The notes below the pieces were generated by a model. The model saw nothing but the letters and a program-made list of their open reading frames with translations. It was not told the origin of the DNA and made no database searches. The translations under genes were made by a program, and so were the position numbers. Shown in pieces: positions 42,021-49,709 of a stretch of 56,912 nt of DNA; within the stretch, counting starts at the first letter, position 1; every line of letters begins with the position of its first letter. Source of the stretch: an uncultured Sphingomonas sp. GTDB lineage: Bacteria; Pseudomonadota; Alphaproteobacteria; Sphingomonadales; Sphingomonadaceae. The stretch lies in NCBI RefSeq assembly GCF_902806265.1, contig NZ_CADCVZ010000012.1, forward strand, positions 1 to 56,912, given 5' to 3'.

Positions 42021-43739
42021 TTAGCCGGCCGCCGCGGCTCGCGCCGTCACCCGTTCGGTGTCGTACTTGTGGTACAGCCATTTCTGCTGGGCGATGCCAA
42101 GGATGTTAGAGACTACCCAATAAAGCTGCAGCCCGGCCGCGAACGGCGCCATGACGAACATCATCACCCATGGCATGATCGAAAAGACCTGCTTCTGGAT
42201 CGGGTCCAGCGGCGCCGGGTTGAGCTTGAATTGCAGCCACATGGTGATGCCGAGCAGGATCGGCAGAACGCCGATCGCCAGGAACCCGGGCGGTATGAAG
42301 GGCAGCAGCCCAAACAGATTGACCGGCGTCAGCGGATCGGGCGCCGACAGGTCGCGGATCCAGCCGTAGAAGGGCTGGTGCCGCATCTCCACGCTGACAG
42401 TCAGCACCTTGTAGAGCGCGTAGAACACCGGAATCTGCAAGAAGATCGGCAGGCAGCCCGCGGCCGGATTCACCTTCTCACGCTTGTACAGCTCGATGGT
42501 TTCACGCTGCATCCGCTCGCGGTCGTCCTTGTAGCGCTCCTGCAGCTCTTTCATCTTGGGCTGCAGAACGCGCATGGCGGCCATGCCGCGGAACTGCCGG
42601 TCGAAGATCGGATACATGACCAGGCGGACGATGAAGGTCAGTGCGACGATCGCCAGGCCAAAGTTGCCGAGCGCATGGAACAACCACAGCAGCCCCTGGA
42701 AGATAGGGCGCATGAACCACTCGAACCAGCCCCAGTCGATCGACTTCGAGAGCTTGGGAATGCCCTGCTCCTCATAGCCGTCGAGCAGCTCCTTCTCCTT
42801 GGCGCCGGCGAACAGGCGGGTCTCGGTGGCAAGCATCTGGCCGGGCGCGACGATCGTCGGCTGGCGGGCATAGTCGGCCTGATAGCCGCCGGTGGCGGAG
42901 CGACGGAAGCTGGCGTTCAGCCCGGCATCTCCGACCGGAGCGAGAGCAGTCAGCCAGTATTTGTCGGTGAAGCCCAGCCAGCCGCCATTGCTGGTGAAGC
43001 TGGTGCCCGCAGCGCCGGCCTCGTCGAGCGTACCGTAGTTCACGTCGTAGTTGGCCGCGCCGCCCAGAAACGCGATGGGTCCGACATGGTGGGTCCAGGC
43101 ATCGGGATCGGCAGCTTTCTGGGCACGGCTGACGAGGGCATAGGGCCGGATCGCGATCGGGCCGGCACCGCCGTTCGCCACCCGGCCGCGGACCTTGAAC
43201 AGGTAGCCGCCGTCGACCGAGACGATCAGTTCGAAGCGCTGCCCCGTGGGGTTGGTCCAGCCGAGCGTCACCGGGCGGCCGGGCGCGAGCACGTCCGAGT
43301 TCGCCTGCCACACGGTATTGGCGTCTGGCGCCTGCACACCTTCGCCAAGCCAGCCGAAGCTGGCGAAGTAGGCGCCCGGCGCTCCCGCTGGCGACAGCAG
43401 GCGGATCGGCGGCGAACTGCGGCGGAGATCCTGGCTGTGCCGGACCAGCATGAGGTCGTCGATCCGTGCGCCCCGGAGGTTCAGCGAGCCGCGGAGCGAA
43501 GGCGTCTCGATCCGCACCCGCGGGGTGGCGCCGAGCACGGCAGCGCGGCTGCGTAGCGCCGGAGGGGAGTCGGCGGTGGGATCCGCCTCCGGTCGCGGCA
43601 CCGGCTTGACCTGCCCGTTCTCGACGGTGGTCTTGGGCGGCGTGGCGGTGGGCAGGAAACGGTCGCTAAGCGCGCTCCAGCCGAGCAGCACCAGCGCGGA
43701 CAGCACCACCGCCAGGATCATGTTACGCGTTTCGTTCAC
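42021..43739 (-). CDS. yidC: YidC, membrane protein insertase
   Basis: YidC inserts and folds inner-membrane proteins alone or with SecYEG. The 572-aa protein has the N-terminal anchor (MILAVVLSALVLLGWSALSD) and a large periplasmic beta-supersandwich (about 60-350). The five-helix core begins WLFHALGNFGLAIVALTFIVR, with the conserved groove arginine at the end of that segment. The MKELQERYKDDRERMQRE cytoplasmic coiled coil and the NPAAGCLPIFLQIPVFYALY block follow. It is followed by yihA (3-nt gap) and preceded by yidD. Confidence 0.97.
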   Translation of the reverse strand: MNETRNMILAVVLSALVLLGWSALSDRFLPTATPPKTTVENGQVKPVPRPEADPTADSPPALRSRAAVLGATPRVRIETPSLRGSLNLRGARIDDLMLVRHSQDLRRSSPPIRLLSPAGAPGAYFASFGWLGEGVQAPDANTVWQANSDVLAPGRPVTLGWTNPTGQRFELIVSVDGGYLFKVRGRVANGGAGPIAIRPYALVSRAQKAADPDAWTHHVGPIAFLGGAANYDVNYGTLDEAGAAGTSFTSNGGWLGFTDKYWLTALAPVGDAGLNASFRRSATGGYQADYARQPTIVAPGQMLATETRLFAGAKEKELLDGYEEQGIPKLSKSIDWGWFEWFMRPIFQGLLWLFHALGNFGLAIVALTFIVRLVMYPIFDRQFRGMAAMRVLQPKMKELQERYKDDRERMQRETIELYKREKVNPAAGCLPIFLQIPVFYALYKVLTVSVEMRHQPFYGWIRDLSAPDPLTPVNLFGLLPFIPPGFLAIGVLPILLGITMWLQFKLNPAPLDPIQKQVFSIMPWVMMFVMAPFAAGLQLYWVVSNILGIAQQKWLYHKYDTERVTARAAAAG

Positions 43740-43762
43740 TTGAGCTCGTGATCCTCAAACGG

Positions 43763-43975
43763 TCAGGGGACAGGGTCGTAGCCCTGGCCGCCCCAGGGAT
43801 GGCAGCGCAGGATGCGCCGGGTAGCCAGCCAGCTGCCCTTAAGCGCGCCATAGCGCGTCCAGGCGGTGATCGCATAGGTCGAGCAGCTTGGCTGAAATCG
43901 GCAGTCGTCCGGAAGTACGCGGGACGGACCCTTCTGCCATCCCTTGGCGACCAGGATAAGCGCGCGGGCGATCAT
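43763..43975 (-). CDS. yidD: YidD, membrane protein insertion efficiency factor
   Basis: YidD is a small amphipathic protein that assists YidC. The 70-aa sequence has the DCRFQPSCSTYAITAWTRYG motif with two cysteines and the C-terminal RILRCHPWGGQGYDPVP block, all typical. The ATG overlaps the rnpA stop as ATGA, so it is translationally coupled to rnpA. Confidence 0.95.
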   Translation of the reverse strand: MIARALILVAKGWQKGPSRVLPDDCRFQPSCSTYAITAWTRYGALKGSWLATRRILRCHPWGGQGYDPVP

Positions 43976-44436
43976 CGCGCGACCTTGCGGAGCGCCTTGA
44001 CCAGCTCGTCTTGCAGGGAAGCGAGAGGCCGCTCGATCCCGCTCTGCCGTCCGATCAGCACGTGGTCCGCGCCGGCCAGACCGTAAGTCGGGAGCAGCTC
44101 GCGGGCGAGGGCGCGGAAGCGGCGCTTCATGCGGTTGCGGGTCACGGCATTGCCGACCTTCCGGCTGACGGTGTAGCCGATCCGCTTGTCGGGCGAGCCG
44201 TCGTCACGTGGGCGGACCAGCAGGACGAAGCCGGGCATCGGCGCGCGCTTGCCGGCGTTTGCGGCGAGGAAGTCCGCGCGCCTGGTTAGGGTGATTAGGC
44301 GCTGAGCTTCTTGCGGCCGCGGGCGCGCCGGGCTGCAAGCACCTTGCGTCCGCCGACCGTCGCCGACCGGCTGCGGAACCCGTGCCGCCGCTTGCGGACC
44401 AGATTGCTCGGCTGAAAGGTGCGCTTCATCGCTCAT
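43972..44436 (-). CDS. rnpA: RnpA, RNase P protein component (start in doubt)
   Basis: RnpA is the protein cofactor of RNase P, which matures tRNA 5' ends. The conserved core ([17 protein letters not shown], then [19 protein letters not shown] with the RNR motif) begins around 44298. At its expected N-terminus the codons read CTA ATC ACC CTA: no ATG, GTG or TTG. The frame is open upstream through the whole of rpmH in another frame, and the first canonical start is ATG 44436, 7 nt before the rpmH ATG. That would give 154 aa with a ~46-residue extension. Initiation at ATC is the alternative (core about 108 aa). Overlaps yidD downstream by 4 nt. Confidence 0.85.
   Translation of the reverse strand: MSDEAHLSAEQSGPQAAARVPQPVGDGRRTQGACSPARPRPQEAQRLITLTRRADFLAANAGKRAPMPGFVLLVRPRDDGSPDKRIGYTVSRKVGNAVTRNRMKRRFRALARELLPTYGLAGADHVLIGRQSGIERPLASLQDELVKALRKVAR
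44295..44429 (-). CDS. rpmH: 50S ribosomal protein L34
   Basis: L34 is a tiny basic protein of the large subunit. ATG 44429 to TAA 44295 encodes 44 residues starting [18 protein letters not shown] and ending ARGRKKLSA, a perfect family match. GAGG lies about 9 nt before the ATG. The gene is wholly contained, in another frame, within the upstream-extended rnpA reading frame. Confidence 0.97.
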   Translation of the reverse strand: MKRTFQPSNLVRKRRHGFRSRSATVGGRKVLAARRARGRKKLSA

Positions 44437-44447
44437 TGCCTCGAACT

Positions 44448-44476
44448 GAAAGAAAAAGGGCTGCCATGGGGCAGCC
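44448..44476 (-). terminator. Terminator/attenuator in the rpmH-rnpA leader
   Basis: On the minus strand GGCTGCC-CCAT-GGCAGCC is a perfect 7-bp stem with a 4-nt loop, followed by CTTTTTCTTTC. It lies only 12 nt before the first start codon (44436). There is no room for a promoter after it, so rpmH transcription must pass it. Confidence 0.8.
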
Positions 44477-44491
44477 GCTCGTTGCGGCGGG

Positions 44492-44520
44492 CCGTTAAGC
44501 GAAGGGCGTCGCCAAGTCAA
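44492..44520 (-). promoter_or_regulatory. Candidate sigma-70 promoter for rpmH-rnpA
   Basis: Minus strand: TTGACT (44520-44515), a 17-nt spacer, then TAACGG (44497-44492). The -35 box overlaps the stop region of the upstream membrane-protein gene. The -10 box is only a partial match. Confidence 0.45.
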
Positions 44521-44954
44521 CGTTTCAGCGCTTGGCCGATTGGCGGCGCGGGGGCAGTCTCGGTCGGGCTCGGGTCGGTTCGTGCCACTTCGACCCCCGC
44601 CGATGGCAGGGGATCGTCCATCCGCGGAACGCAATGGGGCGGCGGTGATTCCCGGCGCTCTTTTTCCTTGGCGAGCGCTTCGCGCCGGCGGGTGCTCTGG
44701 CGGCGGAGGCCCCAGTCGGTCCAGCGCCCCGCCTTGGGCTGCCAGCGCTTGAACGCGACATATTTGCGCTTGGCCCACTCGCTGTTCTTGAGCACCAGTG
44801 TCAGCCCGGCACCAAACACAAAAATCCCGCCAGGGCCAGGAAACACGGCGATCATCGGAGTTATTATGGCCATCATCAGTAGGCCGAGCACAAACAGCGC
44901 CGTTCGAACGGACCGCCAGGCAAAGAAGACCCGCACCTGCTCACGATTGATCAT
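44517..44954 (-). CDS. Small membrane protein of PGPGW type
   Basis: A 145-aa protein with one or two membrane helices (about 19-55) carrying the FPGPGGIFVFGAGLTLVL motif typical of putative PGPGW transmembrane proteins. A basic cytoplasmic stretch (KNSEWAKRKYVAFKRWQ) and a charged, Pro-rich tail follow. Function of the family is unknown. It lies just upstream of the rpmH promoter region and is transcribed in the same direction; the terminator at 44448-44476 may also serve it. Confidence 0.75.
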   Translation of the reverse strand: MINREQVRVFFAWRSVRTALFVLGLLMMAIITPMIAVFPGPGGIFVFGAGLTLVLKNSEWAKRKYVAFKRWQPKAGRWTDWGLRRQSTRRREALAKEKERRESPPPHCVPRMDDPLPSAGVEVARTDPSPTETAPAPPIGQALKR

Positions 44955-45091
44955 CGTGCAGTGATGTAGGCGGGCAACACGGAGCCAACAAGCGGCGGGC
45001 CGATTGCGGTCCGTCCCGCCGCCGCTTACTCACCCCCGGCCGAGCTAGGGGGACCCGTGTTTTTCTGTGTGCTTCATGGAGCGCGCGGCTG

Positions 45092-46599
45092 ATGGTCGCG
45101 ACGGTCTCTACGGTGGCTTACCTCGGGCTTGAGGCACGGGCGGTCGAGGTCCAGGTCCAGCTCTCCACCAACGTGCCCGCGTTCGTCATTGTCGGGCTGC
45201 CGGACAAGGCGGTCGCGGAAAGCCGCGAGCGGGTGCGGGCGGCGCTGTCGGCGATCGGGTTGGCGCTGCCGCCCAAACGGATCACGGTGAACCTTTCGCC
45301 AGCCGATCTGCCCAGGAAGGCAGCCACTTCGACCTGCCGATCGCGCTGGGGTTGCTGGCGGCCATGGGCGCATGCGATGCCGAGGCGCTGGCGCATTATG
45401 TGGCAGTTGGCGAGCTCGGGCTGGACGGGCGGATCGCGCCGAGCCCGGGCGTGCTGCTGGCCGCGCTGCATGCTGGCGGGGAGGGCAAGGGGCTGATCTG
45501 CCCGGCTGCGCAAGGCGCCGAGGCGGCGTGGGCCGGCAGCGTCGAGGTGCTCGCCGCGCCCGACCTATTGGCGCTGCTGGCGCACCTCAAGGGCACCGCC
45601 CTGCTCTCGACGCCGCAGCCGGGGGAGGCGGAGGTGGTCGGGCGCGGCCCCGACCTCCGGCAGGTGAAGGGGCAGGAGACGGCCAAGCGTGCGCTGGAGA
45701 TCGCGGCGGCCGGCGGACACAACCTGCTGATGAGCGGACCACCGGGCGCGGGCAAGTCGCTGCTGGCCGCGTGCCTGCCGGGCATCCTGCCCCCGCTGAC
45801 GCCAAGCGAGGCGCTGGAGGTGTCGATGGTCGCCTCCGTGGCCGGCGAGCTCGACGGTGGCAAGATGACCCGCACCCGGCCGTTTCGCTCGCCCCACCAC
45901 AGCGCTTCCATGCCTGCACTGGTCGGGGGCGGGCTCAAGGTGCGGCCGGGCGAGATCAGCATGGCGCACCTCGGCGTGCTATTCCTGGACGAGCTGCCCG
46001 AGTTCCAGCGGGCGGTACTCGACTCCTTGCGACAACCGCTGGAGACCGGCACGGTCAGCGTCGCGCGAGCCAATAGTCACGTCACTTTCCCGGCGCGAGT
46101 GCAGCTGATTGCGGCGATGAACCCGTGCCGCTGCGGGCACCTCGGTGATCCGGCGCTGGCCTGTAGCCGGGCGCCGCGCTGCGCGGCCGATTACCAGGCG
46201 CGGGTCTCTGAACCGCTGCTAGACCGCATCGACCTGCATGTCGAAGTGCAGGGGGTGAGCGCGGCCGACCTAACCTTGCCGCCACCTGCCGAGGGGAGCA
46301 CCGATGTGGCTCAGCGGGTTGCCGCAGCGCGCCGGGTGCAGTCCGAACGCTATAATGGTCATGGCCCCCGCACCAACGCCGAGGCGGATGGCGAGCTGCT
46401 CGACGAGGTGGCGACTCCCGACGAGCCCGGCCGCAAGCTGCTGGCGGATGCCGCGGCTGCCATGCGTCTCAGCGCCCGAGGGGTCCACCGTGTGTTGCGC
46501 GTGTCCCGCACGATCGCCGACCTGGCCGGAGCGCATCAGGTCGGCCGCATTCATGTCGCGGAGGCGCTGAGTTATCGAAGGCAGGCACCGCGCAACTGA
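45092..46599 (+). pseudogene. comM: comM (YifB-like AAA+ ATPase), frameshifted
   Basis: ComM is a hexameric helicase that extends branch migration when transformed DNA recombines. ATG 45092 starts a normal ComM N-terminus (TVAYLGLEARAVEVQVQLS, FVIVGLPDKAVAESRERVRAAL, LSPADLP). One base is then missing near 45314: CCCAGGAAGG stands where the family's SPADLPKEGSHFDLPIA would need CCCAAGGAAGG. The rest is intact in the next frame: GVLLAALHAGGEGK, Walker A SGPPGAGKSLLAACLPG, Walker B-region FLDELPEF, the CRCGHLGD zinc-like motif and a C-terminal domain to 46599. The repaired length is 502 aa. It may be a true inactivation or a sequence error; a start at 45352 would lack the Lon-like N-terminus. 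Confidence 0.85.
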
Positions 46600-46655
46600 T
46601 TGCAGTGCCGGCAGCCAGCTGTAAGGTCTAGGGACTCACAAGAAGGGGGCTTGAA

Positions 46656-47155
46656 GTGACACCGACTGGATGGGCGGTGCTGCCGCTTAAGAAATATTTC
46701 GTTTTTGCCGCCGAGCGCCGCGCGCAGAGTACTGGTGGTTCACGCTGCTGCTGAGCGTCGTTGTCGGGTTCGTGACGAGCCTCCTGGATGGCATGTTTGG
46801 TCTCGCCACAAGCATGAGCGAGGGCGGCCCGATCAATGGCCTCGCTTCCTTGGCTCTGATTGTGCCGAGCATAGCAGTGACCGTTCGCCGGCTACATGAC
46901 ACCAATCGCTCGGGCTGGTGGCTAGCCCTTCCACTAGTCTTGCTTATCGTCCTTGTTGCAATTGCTCTTGGTTCGGGTGCGTTCACGGCTGACGGGGGCG
47001 AGGGCCTTGGCGTACCGGCGATCATCATGCTGGCCCTCCTCGGCGTTTCAGCCATCGCGTTGTTCGTCTTCATGCTGCTGCCGGGAAACCAGGGGAGCAA
47101 CAGCTACGGGCCGGATCCGTATAGCCAAGACGATCTAGAGCGGGTGTTCGCCTGA
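46656..47155 (+). pseudogene. DUF805 membrane protein, frameshifted
   Basis: DUF805 proteins are small inner-membrane proteins of unknown function. GTG 46656 begins PLKKYFVFA, the normal start of the family; the next frame then gives AEYWWFTLLLSVVVGF and the rest. Restoring one G near 46710 (GCCGGCC for GCCGCC) gives the expected FAGRA...RAEYWWF. Downstream are VRRLHDTNRSGWW, the family signature, and two more helices to LPGNQGSNSYGPDP. The repaired length is about 166 aa. A shorter product from ATG 46772 would lack the first helix. It follows comM, which has a similar lesion. Confidence 0.75.
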
Positions 47156-47201
47156 CCCGACCATTGCGGTAAGAGAGCGAGGCAGCTAGCAGGCGCGGGA
47201 A

Positions 47202-47285
47202 GCCCCCGTGGCGGAATGGTAGACGCGATCGACTCAAAATCGATTGTCGCAAGACGTGTCCGTTCGAGTCGGACCGGGGGCACCA
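47202..47285 (+). tRNA. tRNA-Leu (anticodon CAA)
   Basis: An 84-nt class II tRNA starting GCCCCCGTGGCGGAATGGTA and ending in an encoded CCA. The anticodon loop CTCAAAA gives CAA. The long variable arm (TGTCGCAAGACGT) and T-arm GTTCGAGTC are intact. asd starts 36 nt downstream. Confidence 0.96.
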
Positions 47286-47321
47286 CCGCCGACGTACACG
47301 GCGGGCTGGCTGGAGACACTG

Positions 47322-48350
47322 ATGGGTTACCGGATCGCGGTCGTTGGAGCGACCGGCAATGTCGGACGCGAGATGCTGCAGATCCTGGCCGAGCGGCAGT
47401 TTCCACTGGACGAGGTGGCGGCGCTCGCCAGTTCCCGCTCGACCGGGGACGTCATCGACTTCGGCGACAGCGGCGAGACGCTCAAGGTCAAGAACCTCGA
47501 GCATTTCGACTTCGCGGGCTGGGATATGGCGCTGTTCGCCGCAGGCTCGGAGACCAGCAGGCTGCATGCCCCGCGCGCTGCCCAGGCCGGCTGCATCGTG
47601 ATCGATAACAGCTCGCTCTACCGGATGGACCCCGATGTGCCGCTGGTGGTGCCGGAGGTGAACGGCGAGGTGCTCGCCACCCGCCCGCGCAAGGGCATCG
47701 TCGCCAACCCCAACTGCTCCACCGCGCAGATGGTGGTGGCCTTGAAGCCGCTGCACGATGCCGCGACCATCAAGCGGGTGGTCGTGGCGACCTACCAGTC
47801 GGTATCCGGCGCCGGCAAGGCGGGCATGGACGAGCTGTTCAACCAGTCGCGCAACATCTTCGTCGGCGACTCCGTCGAGCCTCAGAAGTTCAGCAAGCAG
47901 ATCGCCTTCAACGTTATCCCGCATATCGACAGCTTCCTGGACGACGGCTCGACCAAGGAAGAATGGAAGATGGTGGTCGAGACCAAGAAAATCCTCGATC
48001 CCAAGATCAAGGTCACCGCGACCTGCGTCCGGGTGCCGGTATTCGTCGGCCATTCGGAAGCGGTGAACGTGGAGTTCGAGCGCGAGATCAGCGCTAAGGA
48101 GGCCCAGGACATCCTGCGCCAGTCGCCCGGGGTCATGCTGGTCGATAAGCGCGAGGACGGCGGCTACGTCACGCCCGTTGAGTGCGTCGGCGATTATGCC
48201 ACCTTCGTCTCCCGCGTCCGCGAGGACCCGACGGTGGAGAACGGCCTCAACCTGTGGGTGGTCAGCGACAACCTGCGCAAGGGCGCGGCGCTGAACGCCG
48301 TGCAGATCGCGGAGATGCTGGGCAGGAAGCACCTGCAGAAGGCCGCATGA
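47322..48350 (+). CDS. asd: Aspartate-semialdehyde dehydrogenase
   Basis: Asd reduces aspartyl phosphate to aspartate semialdehyde, the branch point for lysine/DAP, threonine and methionine. The protein is 342 aa. The NADP loop is VVGATGNVGREML, the catalytic cysteine is Cys132 in NPNCSTAQ, and the substrate/base region includes TYQSVSGAGKAG and VPVFVGHSEAV. The ATG at 47322 follows tRNA-Leu; the open frame earlier runs through the tRNA. Its stop overlaps the next start (ATGATGG). Confidence 0.97.
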   Translation: MGYRIAVVGATGNVGREMLQILAERQFPLDEVAALASSRSTGDVIDFGDSGETLKVKNLEHFDFAGWDMALFAAGSETSRLHAPRAAQAGCIVIDNSSLYRMDPDVPLVVPEVNGEVLATRPRKGIVANPNCSTAQMVVALKPLHDAATIKRVVVATYQSVSGAGKAGMDELFNQSRNIFVGDSVEPQKFSKQIAFNVIPHIDSFLDDGSTKEEWKMVVETKKILDPKIKVTATCVRVPVFVGHSEAVNVEFEREISAKEAQDILRQSPGVMLVDKREDGGYVTPVECVGDYATFVSRVREDPTVENGLNLWVVSDNLRKGAALNAVQIAEMLGRKHLQKAA

Positions 48351-48799
48351 TGGCTGAGCAGCGGATGGCCGGCGGTTGCGCCTGCGGTCGGATTCGCTTC
48401 GAGGCGGAGGTAGAATCCGTCGGCGCTTACCTCTGTCATTGCCGCATGTGCCAGCGGGCGAGCGGCAATGTGTCGCTGGCGATGTTCAACCTGCCCCAGG
48501 CGAATGTTCGTTGGACCGGCGAGCCCGACTGGTACCGGAGCTCGCCGATCGCCGAGCGGCCGTTCTGTTCGGCTTGCGGGACCTCGCTCGGCTTCCGCTA
48601 CCTCGAGGACACCGACAAGATGGACTTGACGGTCGCGGCGTTCGACGACCCCTCGCGCTTCCGCCCGACCAGCCATTTCGGTGCGGAGAGCATGCACCGG
48701 GAGTGGCTGAACACCGAAGGCCTTCCGGAGACCCGCAGCGACGAATACCAGCGGCTGAATGAGCGCTGGGAGCGGGCGGGGGCGGGGCCGCCGAGCTAG
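48347..48799 (+). CDS. GFA (Mss4-like) zinc-binding protein
   Basis: A 150-aa protein of the GFA family (glutathione-dependent formaldehyde-activating enzyme fold). Zinc cysteines are in GGCACGRIRFEAE, LCHCRMCQRASGN and FCSACGTSLGFRY. Members bind zinc, but enzymatic roles are largely unproven. It begins ATGATG overlapping the asd stop, so it is co-translated; either ATG could be used. It has no special link to asd's function that I know of. Confidence 0.85.
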   Translation: MMAEQRMAGGCACGRIRFEAEVESVGAYLCHCRMCQRASGNVSLAMFNLPQANVRWTGEPDWYRSSPIAERPFCSACGTSLGFRYLEDTDKMDLTVAAFDDPSRFRPTSHFGAESMHREWLNTEGLPETRSDEYQRLNERWERAGAGPPS

Positions 48800-48806
48800 G
48801 TGCCGT

Positions 48807-48880
48807 GCTCCTGCAAAGGCAGGAGGCGAATGCTAGTTGCGGCGGCGTGGAAGAGAACTGGACCCCTGCCTTCGCGGGGG
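48807..48880. repeat. REP-like inverted repeat
   Basis: GCTCCTGCAAAGGCAGGAGGC (48807-48827, a hairpin) and GACCCCTGCCTTCGCGGGGG (48861-48880) form a pair of imperfect palindromes. The CCTGC-AAAGGCAGG type is a common dispersed repeat in this group. It lies between the GFA gene and the hydrolase gene. Confidence 0.6.
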
Positions 48881-48892
48881 TACAAGGCCGAC

Positions 48893-49648
48893 ATGACTCA
48901 AGCCACTACCCATAGCTGGACCGCCTCTGACGGCGTCCAATTGGCTTGGCGTGAGATCGGGGAGGGCCGCGCGGTCATCCTGCTGCATGGGCTGTTTTCG
49001 GACAGTGACATGAATTGGCTCAAGTTCGGCCATGCCGAGCGGATTGCGGCGGAGGGCTTCCGGGTGATTATGCCGGACCTCCGCGCGCACGGGGCGAGCG
49101 CGAAGCCGCACGACCCGGCCTGCTACGGCAAGGGCGTGCTGGCGCGCGATGTGCGTGAGCTGCTTAAGCACCTGGCGCTGCCCGAGTTCGACCTTGGCGG
49201 CTTCTCACTCGGCGCGCGGACCACGGTGCAGGCGGTGGGCGAGGGGCTGCGGCCGCGGCGGGCGGTGCTGGCCGGCATGGGGCTGCAAGGGTTGCAGGGC
49301 TGGGCACGGCGCAAGACCTTCTTTCTCGAGTGCATCGCCATGTTCGACACCGCGCCGCGGGGCGATCCGCACTGGTTGGCGATCCAGTTTATGAAGAGCC
49401 AGAAGGTCGACCGTGAAGCCGCGCGGCTCCTATTGGAAAGCTTCGAAGACGCCTCGCCCGATTGGCTCGCGGCGTTCGCAATGCCGACCCTGGTGGCGTG
49501 CGGACGCGAGGACCGCGACAACGGCTCGCCGGAAGAGCTCGCCGCGGGGCTGCCGGACGCCAGGCTGGAGTGGGTACCCGGAACGCACATGAGCTCGGTT
49601 ACGCAGCTCGAGCTGGGAGAGGCGATCGCCCGCTTCCTGGCATCTTGA
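48893..49648 (+). CDS. Alpha/beta hydrolase
   Basis: A 251-aa alpha/beta-hydrolase fold protein without signal peptide. The oxyanion loop is ILLHGLFSDSDMNW, the nucleophile elbow LGGFSLGARTTVQA (Ser near 99), the acid VACGREDRDNGSPEE and the histidine in VPGTHMSS. The substrate is unknown. The ATG at 48893 is preferred; the frame upstream passes through the repeat element. It lies between the GFA gene and the M2 peptidase. Confidence 0.82.
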   Translation: MTQATTHSWTASDGVQLAWREIGEGRAVILLHGLFSDSDMNWLKFGHAERIAAEGFRVIMPDLRAHGASAKPHDPACYGKGVLARDVRELLKHLALPEFDLGGFSLGARTTVQAVGEGLRPRRAVLAGMGLQGLQGWARRKTFFLECIAMFDTAPRGDPHWLAIQFMKSQKVDREAARLLLESFEDASPDWLAAFAMPTLVACGREDRDNGSPEELAAGLPDARLEWVPGTHMSSVTQLELGEAIARFLAS

Positions 49649-49709
49649 CGGCTCCGTGACGAAGCTCCACTCCGCTTCCATCCAACATGCCCGATGAGGT
49701 CCTAAGTCC

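Noticed and set aside
44458-44740. Plus-strand small ORFs (44419-44964, 44540-44752) before comM
   Set aside because: They are antisense to the PGPGW membrane protein and rpmH leader, with no motif or ribosome binding site.
44437-44778. Longer rnpA frame reaching 44778
   Set aside because: It would run through the leader terminator, the promoter and the preceding membrane-protein gene; the ATG at 44436 is the first start compatible with transcription.
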